A program made the position numbers and the translations under genes. Shown in pieces: positions 37,901 to 51,490 of a stretch of DNA of 64,000 nt. The stretch's first letter is position 1. Every line of letters begins with the position of its first letter. The stretch is taken from the NCBI GenBank assembly GCA_013399015.1, contig VWZX01006238.1:186001-250000 (forward strand), given 5' to 3'. This DNA comes from Galbula dea. Its lineage: Eukaryota; Chordata; Aves; Piciformes; Galbulidae. The notes beneath the pieces were generated by a model. The model was not told the DNA's origin, searched no databases, and worked only from the letters and a program-made list of their open reading frames with translations.

Positions 37901-40281
37901 TCATGAGATTAGAGAATAGGGTTATAAACCCTCCAAACTACTTAAAAGGATTAAATATAGAAGGAATAAAGTTAGCTCCGGCACAGGTACTTGAACATAA
38001 GTAGATAAGAGGTCCTTTGATTTTGAAATGTGTATATGTAAGCCATATGCATTCTGCTTAGCTCTTTCCTAACATAATCCTCAAAAACTTCACTCCTGGG
38101 GGATGTGGAAGGACAATTCAGCCGTTTTAAGTTATGTAGATCACTAGATTTCCTACTGACATGAACGTGAGCCAGATTGTGTGAGCATTGTTGATGCCAG
38201 GTAGAACTGTTTCATATGAAGTCAAGGGATTTTGCTCACATCAAATAGTTATTGTCCAGCTTGCAGAATGCTTGCAGAATCTGGCTCTGTATTCTTGCAT
38301 TCTGCCAAATCTAGATGAAGAGGCATCATAAAATATTTGCAGGATGTTTGAGATATCAGAATAAGACATTACTTCTTAATAATAAGACATAATCAGGCAT
38401 TTGAATTGTTCTGGAAAAGCCTGTCAGAACAATTTCTTCTTTATTAATGAAACATGTCTGCACTTTTTCATCACAGACCATTCTGTTCTGTATTCCTTTT
38501 CTCACTGATTTCCTTCTATAAGCTGTCAGTGATGATTTTTCTTTGAATTTCTGCAAACTAGCTTGTTTAGATTAAGACATTAAATGTTTGGGGTTTTTTT
38601 ATACACTCATTTCTCCTTTGCAGTTAGCCTGTTCTGTCTGTCTTCCCAGGCACTTTTCTTTTAATTGAGCTTTGTGCTTAAATGACAGACCCAACTTTTC
38701 ATGGTTCAAATAACATTGCAAACTGAGGACTACAGTGACCATCCTGCTAAATAAGAGAATGGCACAATATCCTTTCTCATTCCATTTCTGCTTCCTGACA
38801 CAATGGTGCCAGCACTAACTATGCCTGTATTTTTCTTATGTAGATACCTGGGCACTTGAAAATAGGTCCAAAAGCTTCTCCTCTTGACTGAAGCAGGAAG
38901 AAACTAGTGATTTGGGTACACTTGCTTCCACCCACTGGAGGTCAGCACAGATCTTCATAAGAAGTAGGGAGAAACACACTGGACTTCTCTGAAAGGGAAG
39001 TGATATGACAGTGGATATGATGCTCAGTGTGTTGTACCTGATGCCATCTCAGGGCTCTTGACAGCAAATTACTTGCATGTTGATCCAATTGCTTGAGGCA
39101 AAGAATAGAATTGGGTTTTAGAAAATATCTACGTTGTAAAGAGAAATGATTACTGGTGTTGCAACCAATTAAGAAAAAAAAAAACAAAACACAAACAAAC
39201 ATCAAATTCTTTCCAAGTGCATTAAGTCCAGTTGTCTCATTTTTAAAATTCAGGGGAAAGCAACTCCTTCCACTGAAGAGTCCGCTGAGAGTCAAGTTGA
39301 AAGAATCAGAGAAAATGATAGGTCTGCAAACCCTGCTGGAGACAAAAAGCAGTCTCTGGTAGTTTTCCAGATAGTCAGAATTTCACCTGTAGATTTTAAT
39401 GTTCGAAAGGACCCTAATGGCTCTGTTTGAGAATCTGAATCACATTGGCAGTAGAATGAAAGGCCAGATTTCTGCTGGGAGAATGAGCAAATCTTGAGAT
39501 GTGGAAATCTTGGCAGAAACTAGTGAACTAGAAAGCAGGATTGTCTTGTTCAACTAGGTTAATGAAGTCCCACAAATATTATTGAGTTATTAATATTATT
39601 GAAGCTGTCTTCATACTCCAAACATTACAGGAAAAACGTAGCAACCAAGAATTATATGGTTTTAGTGTTATTTAATGAGTTAAGAACTAGAATACAACTT
39701 TGCAAATGATTAATGTGGAAACTGCTTTAGCAGAGAATTAATAAAATAGTCTAGACAGAACAGTGAAAACCAACTGTATCAAGTTCTCCCTTTTCCCTGC
39801 AGAAAACAATCTCACCAACCAGCACTATTTAGAAGGTGCGAGGACTTCCTTGCAAGCTTTTTCTTGAAGGCCATAATGAGATGGCATCTGTAATTGTTAT
39901 ATGAATGCAAGTTCTCTGGAGAACTTCTGAGTAGCTTTATCGATGTAAGCAAAACAACTTCACTGCCAGCAGAAAAATGAGAAGTAGAAGGTTTAAACCC
40001 AGGTCCTGAGTACAGCCCGTTATTGCTGTGGTTAAACAAAAATTTGCCAGTGCTAAGGGAAGAGAAACAAAAAATGTCTCCACTGCTTCTTTTGAAAAGA
40101 AAACAGAAAGGCAACAACTAACTTTATTACTATCAGAAAAAAGGTGTTTCTGTCAGATAAGGAACCAAGAATACATTCCTCACTAAATCTCTCCATCAGA
40201 TGCATAGCCTGTGTACACTGTTACTAACCCCTTGCTCTGTAATCTCTCTGTATATATGTCTAATTTATCAGTTTCTTGTAG

Positions 40282-40357
40282 ATTGTCAGCAGCCTGCTGC
40301 CTCCATACCGCCACACGGCTCACAACTAGCCAGGGGGCCAGATTGCCAGACTGTCAG
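40282..40357 (+). CDS. BICD1: BICD1 exon 9, dual-frame C-terminal exon
   Basis: 76 bp between TTTCTTGTAG and GTAAAC. In the long isoform the G left by exon 8 plus AT gives Asp, then CQQPAASIPPHGSQLARGPD and CQTV, and the last two bases (AG) join exon 10 to make Ser. This matches human DCQQPAASVPPQCSQLAG as I recall it. Spliced instead from the internal exon 7 donor (phase 0), it reads IVSSLLPPYRHTAHN and stops at TAG 40327-40329. That is one residue from the tail the human sequence implies in the same frame (…YRHSAHN). The short-isoform stop is 28 nt before the exon 9/10 junction, too close to trigger nonsense-mediated decay under the usual 50-nt rule. No ATG ORF marks this exon. Confidence 0.92.
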
Positions 40358-43300
40358 GTAAACTTAACTAACTCTTTTCTCTTTGCACATATCTGCATGC
40401 ACATCTGATCTCCTCTCCTCTTTCTTATACAAAAGCCCTTAACTATACTTCTTCACTAACAGCAAAATTTTCACAACTTGAGGAACAGTGATAATTTCTG
40501 CAGTGACAGTGCAAACATGAATCACAGCATTCACACACTCATATCCATGTAAACATATGGAAAAGAATGCAAATTTGGATCTTGTTGTCCTCATTTGGTC
40601 TTTTTATGCAGACAGTTTCTCAAAATAGCAATGGTTTTGTTGCTAGATGCATTTATGTAAATGCAGAACTTTTAATTTTAGGGGTAGGAGTAGGCATAGC
40701 TTTCTCTTTTGTAAGGTTTCGAAGGTATTTGTGAGATTTTAGCAGGCACTCTTCAGAAAGCTCTCCCTGACCTGGAAAATTAGACCCACTGCAGTCAGTT
40801 CTTAATCTTGTTGTTAAAAGCAAACTCCTGGTGGCCCAGGTGCTTGTAGGTGATGCAAAGGCTAAACCATGCTTCTGAGATGGTTCATCAAGGCACAAAA
40901 CCAAAGCAAAGCAAAATGAAATTGCAATACTTTATCTGTTCATGGTATGTTCTGTGCATATATTCACTTATGGTATACTCTCATTTAAAATAGATTACAT
41001 TATTTTTAGACCTGATCCTAATCTATTGTGACTAGGTTGACCTGTAACTCCACATGCAATGAATTTATTTCCCATGCAGTGCCGAGCTATGTGGAATTCT
41101 GCAGTGATACCCACCGTGGAGTGTGTGCTGAACTCATTCCCAGCTTTCAGACTGTAGTTTTTTGAACTGCACATCAGGCACTGCTGAGCACTAAATCTGA
41201 GTCACAGGAGGTCTCTTGGTGGCCTCGGAGCAGCCACTTCATTTGTTCCTCTCTTTTATCGTCTGTGAAGTGGGAAGCATTATTAACTTCCTCACTGTAT
41301 ATGGGTGTTTTGAAAATTTTACTGAGGAGTTCATGAAAGCTCCTTATTACTGATAAGTAGCATTAACAGGTTTGCAGTTTGGAGTTTTGCAGCACACTGA
41401 AAAAAAGGTACAACAGTTTTAGAATATCATTAGGTGCTTTGAATACATGGAAGTTTAATTCTAGCGAGTCTTATTTTAAATCTAATTTACCATCATAAAG
41501 CCAGAGCCTATTCTGTTCCTTCCAGAGCAACTCTGCTGGTGGAGTATGAACTCTAACACTGTCCCTCTAAATGCTAACAAACAATGGCTCCTGCAAGTTT
41601 AAGCATTCTTCTCAGAATAGAAAACCTACCTGACCTAATCCTGCTACACGTTTGTCTGCAAGCCTTACCTTGTTTTGCAAACAGACTCATAGAACAGGTT
41701 CAAAGGAAAGTCTCTGTTTTTCCTGTGAATTCTTCCTCAGTAAGGAAGACCTCAGTAGCTACAGGCAGAACTGGAAGTGTTGTTCAAGAGGCTTTTATTG
41801 ACATATTTCCACATCAAAAACATGGCATATGCAAAATAATAATGATAATTAAAGATATGTTTAATATTTTTAAGAATTCAGATCAGTCATCCCACAAACA
41901 ACACATACCTGTATTCCTAACTGAACCATTGACTCTCAGATGACTGTTGGTTTTTAAACTAGTTTTGGTGAAGTGGAAACACCACGTTGTTTTTGACATA
42001 TTAACACTATTGCATTGCTTGTCTAAGCCACACAGCTTCACAGCCTCATAAAGCAATGAGGCTTAACAACATATTTAAAGCATCAGATGCTGAGTATTTT
42101 AAATAAAAGAATTGAAATCTGGAGTAAAACTTCAAGTCATTTAAAGAACCATTTAGACTTAATAAGGTTCAGATTTTTAAACACAGCAGAGGAGGAAGAC
42201 AGGATCTTGCACTGCTCTTCTGGTCCTCTTGACAGGCCCTCCTGGTATAGCACATACAGTTACATGGTTATGCCAAATGAGGTAGGTTAAAGCTCTGCCC
42301 TGTCCTGAATTCTCCTATTTTAAAAGAGAAGTATGCTTGTTTGTCAAGTCTCTAACATTACTCTTGAAGTAATGTGACCTCTCAGTGGCATTACTCCCTG
42401 GATTATAAAATAGTTTATTAAGACTTGTAATTCACACAGATGTTTTCTGCATCCTGCAATATGTCTAATCATGTTCAAACTAGTTAAACACCTGACCATA
42501 ACACAGATAGATTCACTCTGAACCTAAACATCAAATACAGAGAACTTTCCTTTGTTCATTATCTATACTAAATTTTAATTTGGACTTGTGTAACTCTAGA
42601 TTTTCTAGTAGTTGTGATTCCAGTTCATAGGCTTTGGTGAACCTCACTGGATAAGCTATGAACAGATGCAAGTCGAATGAAACTCCAGGATACATCTAGT
42701 GAATTTATTTACCTATACATGTCTGTCTTTTTGCTTAAGTCTGCGTATTTTAACTGAAGCTTGATCTGGAGAATCTGTGAGAGCTTTTCTTAAGAGATTT
42801 TCTTAAGATCAGAAAACTGATGCAAGAATGCATGATAGGTTTGTTCTGCCTTCCATGCATCACCTCAATTTCTAGGTCCAGGATTATGGGGCAAACAACC
42901 AAATCTGAAAATTACTGGATTCATCCTTCCTAGCCTCTGTAGCTACCTGTCTGAAGGACCATATTGGACAAAACTAAAATATTGCTATCACTCAGTATTA
43001 AAAAGACTGTGCTTGTCTTTGGCTCATATTCAAGTTTCTGTTGAATGTAGTGAAAACCTCTTTTTCATTATAAGAGGCCAAACTCTAGACCCAAGTTATC
43101 TATTAACAAAAACAAAAACACCCCCTAAAACCTGATGGTACAAATGTAATTAGTGATATTTTTAAATAAGAAATAAGGTTTTTATTTTATATAAAATAGG
43201 AAATAAATTTAAAATAAGATAAAAATATTACTGCATGCAAAAGGGTTGCATTGTGAAAATATCAATGGTCTACTTATATTTTACATAGCTGATTTGTTAC

Positions 43301-46300
43301 AGTTACAATCAATATTGCATGTGAATGGTATCTTCAAGACAGAGAACAGAGTACTTACTAACACCATGGGGCTTTGCATGCTATTTTCCAATTGGTTTTA
43401 GAAATATATGATTAGCGTTTTGAGTACCAGAAAACAATTCTAATACAAAAAGTGATACAGACTTCATTCATCAACCGAATAGATTCCAAAATGACACCAG
43501 CCTTTAAAGAGAGGTTAACAAAAATGTCTGTTAAAGCTAAATGTTTTAAAAGCTGCCTGTGTCCCATGGAGGAAATGTAACAATGTTCTTCCTTATTCTC
43601 AGTTAATAGTCAACAGCTTCAGGTTCTTCTATTTCTTTCTGTTGCTTTGTTATTAATCTCACCTGCCATCCTCTACTGCCCACAACTGTCAATATGCCTG
43701 ATAGCTCAGCTCCAGAACCTGCTGCCACAGTCACCTATACTGCCTTAAAAAGCATACTGAATACCATGTACCACTTGCTGATTCTGATGTAATTTTTGTT
43801 TGTATACTGCTACACTAACCTGTATTAAGAAACTGGATATTGTGTTTCTGAAGAGGGAAGGGTGTGACAGTAGAGTTTTAAGAAAAGGTTCAAATCTACT
43901 GGGACCCCAAATGATGGATATGTTGCTACAAAGGCATGTGATAACCTTTTATTTTTTTTTTCTTTTCCTAATGCCTCTAATACTTAAAATTGGTTGAAAG
44001 GGAAATGGTGAGATATGGTTTTATATTTCTTCTGTGCCTGGAAGTGCGCTTGTATTTCAAAGAAGTGGCGCAGAATTACCAAGTAGTCAAATCTAATTCT
44101 AAGCACAGTGCTTCCTAGTCTGAGCACAGTCTGGGACAGTTTGTATTACAGTATGTGCAGTCAGGGCTGACTTTGTACTGAAGGTCATGCCAAAACATTA
44201 ATATGGTTGTGCATATTTGTGTAGAGGGCAATCTTGCGTGTCTCAAAGGTCTTATTTCAGGCCATTGCTGTACATGACTAGTCTTAACTATGGCCATTTC
44301 CTCACCAGTCCTCTTCCTCAGAGCACAAACATCTTGTGTTGCTTATTTTTAAAGCTGTGAAGAAAGCCCCAAAAGACAAACACATCTCTGCTAATGAGCA
44401 AGGAAAATGTTTGTCAACTTTCTGTTCCTTTCTGGAAATTACAGAAGTCCTTTGTAAAAATGAATGGGGCAGCAAAGGAGAAGAGTAAAACAGTCTTTCT
44501 AGGGTAGCAAGCCCACCTCCTTGTTTGTCTTCCCCAGATGTGACGTTAAAATTCCAATTTACTTTTGTTTCTCTGAAGGCCTTAAGACTAGTGCTTCTAA
44601 GCCTATCTTGAAAGTTTAGGAGGTGCTGAAGCTAGGAGCTGTCTTTTGATGAGCGATGGATATGTTTGAGAGTAAATTGAGACCTTTTGGGTCCATCTGG
44701 AGTCACTCCTGAGACAGATTCATATCTCTCACTTGGGTCCCTCTTTAGGTGCTGTATCTCCATCTTTATATGGCAGAATATGGCAGCAGAAAAGAATAGT
44801 TACAGCTGTGGAAAGAATTAGAGAAGGCAGGTTTGGTGTTCTCTCAGAGAGTTTGATTAAACAAGTCCAACTACTAATCTGGAAGAAAATATTTTAGATT
44901 AAATATTTATGCCTAGGTGTTTAGGATTAGACTAAATCTATATGTAAACTAAGGAATCATAGTCCATAAAACTAATAACTTTGGGACTGACCTTCTCAGG
45001 TAGCTGAGCACAAAACAAAGCTTATAAGGTCCTATCCTTCTATAACCCACTTTCATCAGCCATTTTGCTCTTGGGAAACTCATCTTCAGAAGCATTAATG
45101 TGAAACAATCTAACTTAAGACATGCAAGTCTGTGTTCTTCAAATAAGCCCAGAGGTGCAAGGACTGTAGCTCCTGCTGCATTATAGTTGTGGTCATAGTC
45201 TCCTAGGCTTCTCTGATTTTAATATGTGAATATTACCATCTACTTTTTTAATGGTAATGGTGCAGAGTTGTTTCTGTCTTAAAGCAAGTGCAATGTCATT
45301 TCTTTGTTTCCCTAAGTAAATGCTATATGTGGAACTGCAGATATTTTCAGTACTGCTGGCATTTCCAGGGGCAGATTTTCAAATATGTCTGGCATTTCAA
45401 ATTGATTCATTTCCAGCAATAAAGTAATTGCATTCCTTCAGCCAACACTCCAATAGGCTGTGCTGCAGAGATAATAAGTAACAGCACAGTTTCTGAAGAA
45501 GGGAAAAATTTTTTCTTGAAGACAAGGACATAAATGCTGGTGCTTCATCATATATCATACTGTTGACTGTAGAAGGTTTGCAGCATTAGGAAAAAAACCT
45601 CTTTCCAGACACATGAAAGAATTCGGTTGTTTTGTTTTTTGGTTTTGTTTTTTTCTTTTATCAATTGCATTTACTTACGTTCTGGTTTTCTACCTTGTTT
45701 TGTCACTTGCTTTCCTTGTAAGTTTAAAGGCTGTCACTTTGCTTGGCATCAGCAAGAAGAGCTGAAGTTCAGCCTTTTAAAACAGGACAGGCCAAGGCTC
45801 AGGAATCAAACAGGACTCACTTAAGCTGTGTCCGCATTGCCTACTGCAGTGCAGCATAAACTGCTGAGCTGCCTTTAAATGAGCAAACCTGATTAGCTGA
45901 AGCTTTTCTAGCAGAAGCACCCTGGAACTCTGCACCAAGAAGTGGGGTTTGTTTTTGTTAGTTGCCTGTTATCTTTGTGCTGCCACTGTTAGGCTGCTAC
46001 TCCAGCCCCACCTGGTTTGCTGAAAGCTAGGTCACACCTCTCTGCACTGTATGGCAGTGTACACTATAAATGTGTATTCAGAGTCTTAAGGAGTGAATGC
46101 TGTTATCAGACAAATTGTACATGAAAGCCAGTCAAATGACAAAAGTATATGACAGAATTGAAGAGTTTTCAGTGTATTTGTATGAATGTAGTAGTAAATA
46201 GGTCAAATTCAGTAAGAGGTCATGTTTTCAGAAAGTGAGGAAACCTGATTTCCACACTGGCACTGCCTTTCATTTCAAAAAATTGGTTGCATATAGAAAA

Positions 46301-46646
46301 TCTTTAAAGCTCACGTACAGATGGCACCTGTATTTTGTCCTTTAAATTTGCTCCCCCATTTCACACATGCATTCATTTCTCCATGCAGCATTTTTCATTA
46401 GAGCATGCAAACACTAGTTGTGTACCTGAGCTGGCAAACAGAATATCAGTACTGCTTCATGTGTACATCCAGGTGTCACTGAACATGTGTGCAGTGAGGA
46501 TTTTCTTTATGTATCTGAGGATACAGATTTAGAGATAAGGCTTCATCCCCTTTTCAAGTTCGTTTACAGCTGGGTGCTATTTATGTGCATGTGAAAAGTT
46601 TACCATGTATTTTAAGCACTTTTTCTCTTTTCTTTTTAATTTTCAG
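40358..46646 (+). other. BICD1: BICD1 intron 9
   Basis: Intron of about 6.3 kb with GTAAAC donor and AATTTTCAG acceptor. It is AT-rich (notably about 43140-43230) with no recognised repeat family, exon or RNA gene. The longest forward ORF (41584-41943) shows no family resemblance. Confidence 0.85.
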
Positions 46647-46734
46647 TCCTAATGCTCTTCCAGAAGAGCAGCCACATTCCAGCTCTCAGTGTGCCCCTCT
46701 CAACTGTCTCTCTAAGCCTCCTCCTTACCCTTAA
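46647..46734 (+). CDS. BICD1: BICD1 exon 10, C-terminus and stop codon
   Basis: Terminal coding exon. The first base completes Ser (AG+T), then PNALPEEQPHSSSQCAPLNC and LSKPPPYP, ending at TAA 46732-46734. Human BICD1 ends ...ALPEEQPHSSSQCAPLHC and LSKPPHP as I recall it, so the C-terminus is conserved. The acceptor is TTTTTAATTTTCAG. A longer apparent ORF starting with ATG at 46652 is a different frame and is not the protein. With the other exons it completes 836 residues in this window. Confidence 0.95.
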
Positions 46735-48520
46735 TCTTCATATGCAACGTAAGAAAAAATGCAAGCAGAGTGGAGTTCATGCAACAAAGGTTGGGGTTGT
46801 TCCCTGCAAGCAGGTAGACAATCCTGCCTTGTTGCTCCATTGACAAGTCTGGATTCATAGCCCCTGCTCTGGCGACTGAGGGAAGGTTGAGAAGAAGAAC
46901 ACAAAGCACAGAGCCCAACCTATCGAGAAGACTTTTTATGGTTCCTCTGATTGTATTCAAACTTTGCTATCCCAACTGAAGTGTAGTGAAATTTAACATC
47001 TCAACAAAAAAATTCCTCCCAGCTGCTTGGCTTTACCTCTGAAATGATGAGAGACTTAAGCCAATGTTAAAAAAAGTACATTATAAAAATCCTACCCTCA
47101 CATCTTCTAAGTTCACCCATAGGAACCAGTTCAAATTTCCTTTTGTCATAAGGGTGTGATATTTATTTCTTACTTTATTTGCACCAGAATTTTGTGTTTA
47201 TAAAGTAGTCTTTTTTTTTGTGAGTTGTATTTAATTGATTTTATTTTTTAAAAACAAGCAGAAATAACTTAAGTGAAGAATGACTGTGTTAATATTAAAA
47301 AGAGGCTTGTTGCGTTGGCCAGCATATGGCCAATTTTTATTGCACAAAAATGTTGGAAATGGGTTGAGTTGGAATGTTAACAATGACTGTATATTTTGCT
47401 GCTGCACTGAATTTGTTTTTGCACTTGTTTCTTTAATTCCTATTTCACTAGCTTCTGGTTTTGTTCTAGCTCTTCACTGAAAGATAATTATTAAGCCTAA
47501 GAAGGAGATGAAAGGATGATGTGTTGATTTGTTTTCAGTTGTTTGCTTGCATTGTAATGATATATTTTTGCATTTCAGACAAGTAGATGAATTGGTGCTG
47601 TTTTTTGGGGTTACTCTCTATTTGGTATCTGAGAAAGAAAATCTAAAACAAGTAAAATGCTGTGTGCTAATTGAAAACATTCTTTCCTATCGCTTCCATA
47701 TTCAGGATACTAGCTTGAGGCCTTACTGTTAAAGGCTAGTACGAATGGCAAAGCTGTATGCATTTTGTGTGAAATATTCTGTGGTAAAATAACTCAAGCA
47801 GGTAGGGTTAATGATGTGGATCAAAGTTAGTAGGACTTTACTGTAGTGCATTTTTTCCTTGCCAAAAATCAACAGACACAGAACCTTAGCTCATGTCAGT
47901 TTATGACAAATACTCAGGTGATCTACACTACACAGACTCTATCGCAACAGTGCACAGTGTTCCTAGTTAAAGATTCTTTCCTGTAAAAGCTGAGCAAGTC
48001 TGTTTTGGTTTGTTTCTTAAAAAGGAGTAAGTTTCAGAACAAAATCAAGGATAGAGAAATTTATTTTGCACAGTACCTGACAGCAAGGCAAGCAGCTAAT
48101 TAGGGGGTCATGGTTCAGCATGGTCATGGGCTAGAAAACAGTCTGCAGTACTGCCTACTTGCCTACTTGGTATCTAGCAGACTCCTTGCTTTGTCAGGTG
48201 GCCTTAATTTAACTGCAGAAGAAAGGCTTAGATATTTCAACATGTCTTTATTCCTTCTCTGCAGCACACGTATGAACTACAAGTGGGAAACAGAGTATAG
48301 CCTAAGGTACAGAGCATTTTGGGGAAAAAAAATTGCTGCAGGTGTGGTTGGAATAATTCTTTTATAATCTGCCTGAATCTGAAAAAATGTAGTCAGTCTT
48401 CTGTTAGTAACAGTACGTACCAAACGTTACGACACACAAAACATCAGCAAAGGAAAGAATCAGTGACCACTCAGTGTGCCTAACAAATCATTATTACCAT
48501 AGTACCAGTAACGAAGGTGC

Positions 48521-48528
48521 TGTAAATA
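48521..48528 (+). promoter_or_regulatory. BICD1: Pumilio-like element in the 3' UTR
   Basis: TGTAAATA fits the Pumilio consensus TGTANATA and lies within the inferred 3' UTR. A single 8-mer can occur by chance, so function is only possible. Confidence 0.3.
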
Positions 48529-51459
48529 GAAATACTCTGTCTTCAACGTTTTTGTGTAACCTTGGCAAAGCAGCTGTGCTATTGTAACTGAACATTCAGA
48601 GTCAGAGGTGGAGAAAATAGGAACAAACTGATACCCAGTTCTGATCAGATCAAACAGGCAACATGTGGCAGTGTTTTGACTTTGGTTTCCATGCAGGTCG
48701 CATGATTCTTCTCGTATGCATTTACATCACTATTCAGTATCCTACCCAATCTCCATGTTGTCGTGTCATAGAAAAGTCAGGTGAAACCTTATTCAGCTCT
48801 ATCATAATGTCTGACACAAAAATTAGCTGCTATTTTGATTTTTTATCCTTAAATAACCCATATTTTGTAAGAGGCAAATTCTGCCTTCAAAAAGTGTCTC
48901 AGAATTCCTGACCTTGTCGGACTGGTGTGTGAGTATCATGCAGTGGCCACGTCTGTGTCCAACAGAGACAGCTACTGTATATTGTTAAAAAGGAAAAAAA
49001 AAATCACTCATCTTTGAATTACAGTTACTACATTCTGCACTTGGAATAGTTTTTCCTATTTCCAAATCCAAATCAAACACATTTTCCCTGTATTTCAGTT
49101 AGAATAAACAGAAATTCAGCAAAATACATTTCCTTTCTATATAGATATGAATTTATTGGAAAATATGTTGTATTTTGAATGGCTATTAAGAAACGTATTT
49201 ATTTCCAGTTGTCATTTGCAAAGCAACTTTTGGAAATTGAAACATTGTACTGGTATGTCCATGTGAATTAAGAGTTATGAAATAGCATCCAATGGTATGG
49301 AAATTGTGGCCCCATTTTATAGAAATAAATGAGTTTATTAAAGTTTTTATTCTCCTAAGCTTTAAATTCTTAATTTCTAAATTTTCAATTTACATTTTTC
49401 TATATGTAATAAAACTTAAGTGTTGGAAATGTAAGAGAACTAGAAACAAACTTCCATGTACAAATGGCTGTAGCGATTGCATTTTAAGTGTTAAAACTGT
49501 GTAGGTCCCTGGGACAACTTTTGTCAGTTAACTAGTACAAAATAAAATATATATCTTGAACTTGAGATGATAAACTCTTCTTTATTATACAGTGATTGAT
49601 AACATACAACTTTGTGAGAGATTTTGTAGCAAATATTTACATGCAAACGAAACCGGAAACAAAAGCCTGGTTTTTAAAGGGTTGCAAAATATATATTGCC
49701 TATTTAAAATTAATTTGTGTTGATATATATTCTGATTTTTTTTTTAAAGTTTAAGAAAAAAATGATACATTTTATAACGATTGAGTATGCTCAAGCCAAA
49801 ATGTATCCTACACTGTAAAAAAGTGATTCGATGTGAGGGATTCATTTCATATCTTAAATACAGCTTTTGTTCTCCATGATGGCCTTGAAATTTCTTCTGA
49901 TTTGGAATAGCCTATTCAGTTCTGGGGCATTTTGGTGAGGGTTTATTTCCAGATGTAGTGGAAATATTGAAAGTGTAGAAAGATTATTCCTTGTTGAGTG
50001 AAATGATCCACTTCTGAAAATCCAGTTTATAGGAAATGTGTGGGGGGGGGAAAAAAAAAAAGAAACAAAAATAGGGAAAAAAAACCCCCAAATATAAAGG
50101 GAGAAAACAAAAAAAGAATAAATAGATTATAAAATGTAATAGTATGGAAACTATATTTTCTATCAGTCAGAAGACAAATGGAGGTTTTACAGAAAGAGGC
50201 AGTTTTACCATTTTTTATGCTAATCATATAGAGGTTTTAACCTTCTAGATGGAGGCAACAGTGATATTCCTTCTGATTGTTCTGATCGACAGGCTGGAAC
50301 CTCTGTGCTTTCTCCATCCGCTTTTTTCACAGTAAATTAATGTGGTCGTAGACATACAGGGGGGTTCATAGAATGAAACTGTTTTTAATGCTGCCAGCTT
50401 TAATGCCAAGATGACTTTCAGTTTATTTTTTATTTAAAAAATTGTGAACTTGTTTAAGCCATTTGCCATATTTGAGTGTGAACAGAAAGGAGATTATGTT
50501 ATGAAATATAACCTCATTTGTGAAATACGAAACCACCTATGAAGGCTGCTCATGACAGTTATGTTAGAAACATTTAAGTAAGCTGTTAGTAAAACATGAC
50601 CCAGTCTTTCTCACACTGGGAATAACACCCACAAGTCTGGGCCCTTATTTTAATACCAACCTCCTCATGCAACATGCAGTGCCATAGTTGTGCTACCAAT
50701 TCCACTATGGCTGTACTGATCATCATCACTATGTATAGATTCTATCAGCCCTTCTGAGGTCTGTTCCTTTCTTTGGCAGAAGATGTTTATCTGCTGAGGT
50801 TACAGTAAATTTCTTTCTTTTGTACTTTGGAAATCTTTGAGAACAGCAGGCGTTGAAGTTTTACCTTTGAAGTATGATACTTGCTGCAGTTACCTCTTTT
50901 AAAATTCAAGTCATCACTTTTCTTCAGTTATCCTTTGCTGTGTGTGCAGTGAGTCTAAAAAGGGATATACAATATTCAGATTTTTTTAGCCATTAAGGGG
51001 TTTTTTAGTATAATTAAGCATCCTGTGGAAAAGAAATAAAAAATCAATTGCCTTTTGCCTTCAGGCACAAATGCATCTGAGTATGCAATGTAAAATGCGT
51101 GCATGAGATTGTTAACACCATGTAGCTTTTCCATACCATAACTAAGCTAGAAAATTCTTATTTCTTGTGTGATCTGCATATTCCTCTTGCTAGAAAAGCA
51201 AGAGGACTATAAGAGAGAGTCTGTATCTTTCATTCAGAAGTGCACAGCTAAAATCCTTATTGGTTTTTAATTTATTTCCTGTGGAGTTCTTGAAAATCAT
51301 CTTTGTGAAATCTAATGGCAACCAACTGAAAAAGGTAAAGGAAAAATCCTATATTCCATGACTGGAGTTAATGTGCAGGCAGACTCTGGGTGATATGTCC
51401 TTGTGTTCCAAAAATATCTCTCTGTGAAGCTCTGTATTTCTTTGATTATCATGATTTGC

Positions 51460-51462
<3 letters not shown>

Positions 51463-51490
<28 letters not shown>
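51463..51490 (+). repeat. A(28) homopolymer
   Basis: Uninterrupted run of 28 A's inside the inferred 3' UTR. It could prime oligo(dT) internally and produce false poly(A) ends in cDNA data. Confidence 0.95.

Larger units (their letters stand above)
26979..40281 (+). other. BICD1: BICD1 intron 8
   Basis: The longest intron in the window, about 13.3 kb, with GTAAAC donor and TTTCTTGTAG acceptor. Just after exon 8, at about 26990-27420, is a GC-richer stretch with long but unrecognised ORFs on both strands. Another GC-richer stretch is at about 35260-35480. CR1 fragments occur at about 37341-37395 (antisense, eroded) and 37824-37900 (sense). A CAAA/A-rich tract is at about 39173-39200, and an 11-bp tandem duplication (GCTTGCAGAAT) at 38259-38280. 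No other exon recognised. Confidence 0.8.

Noticed and set aside
46652..46843. ORF starting MLFQKSSHIPALSV over the last exon
   Set aside because: Wrong frame. The BICD1 frame through the same bases ends at TAA 46732-46734 and matches the conserved C-terminus.
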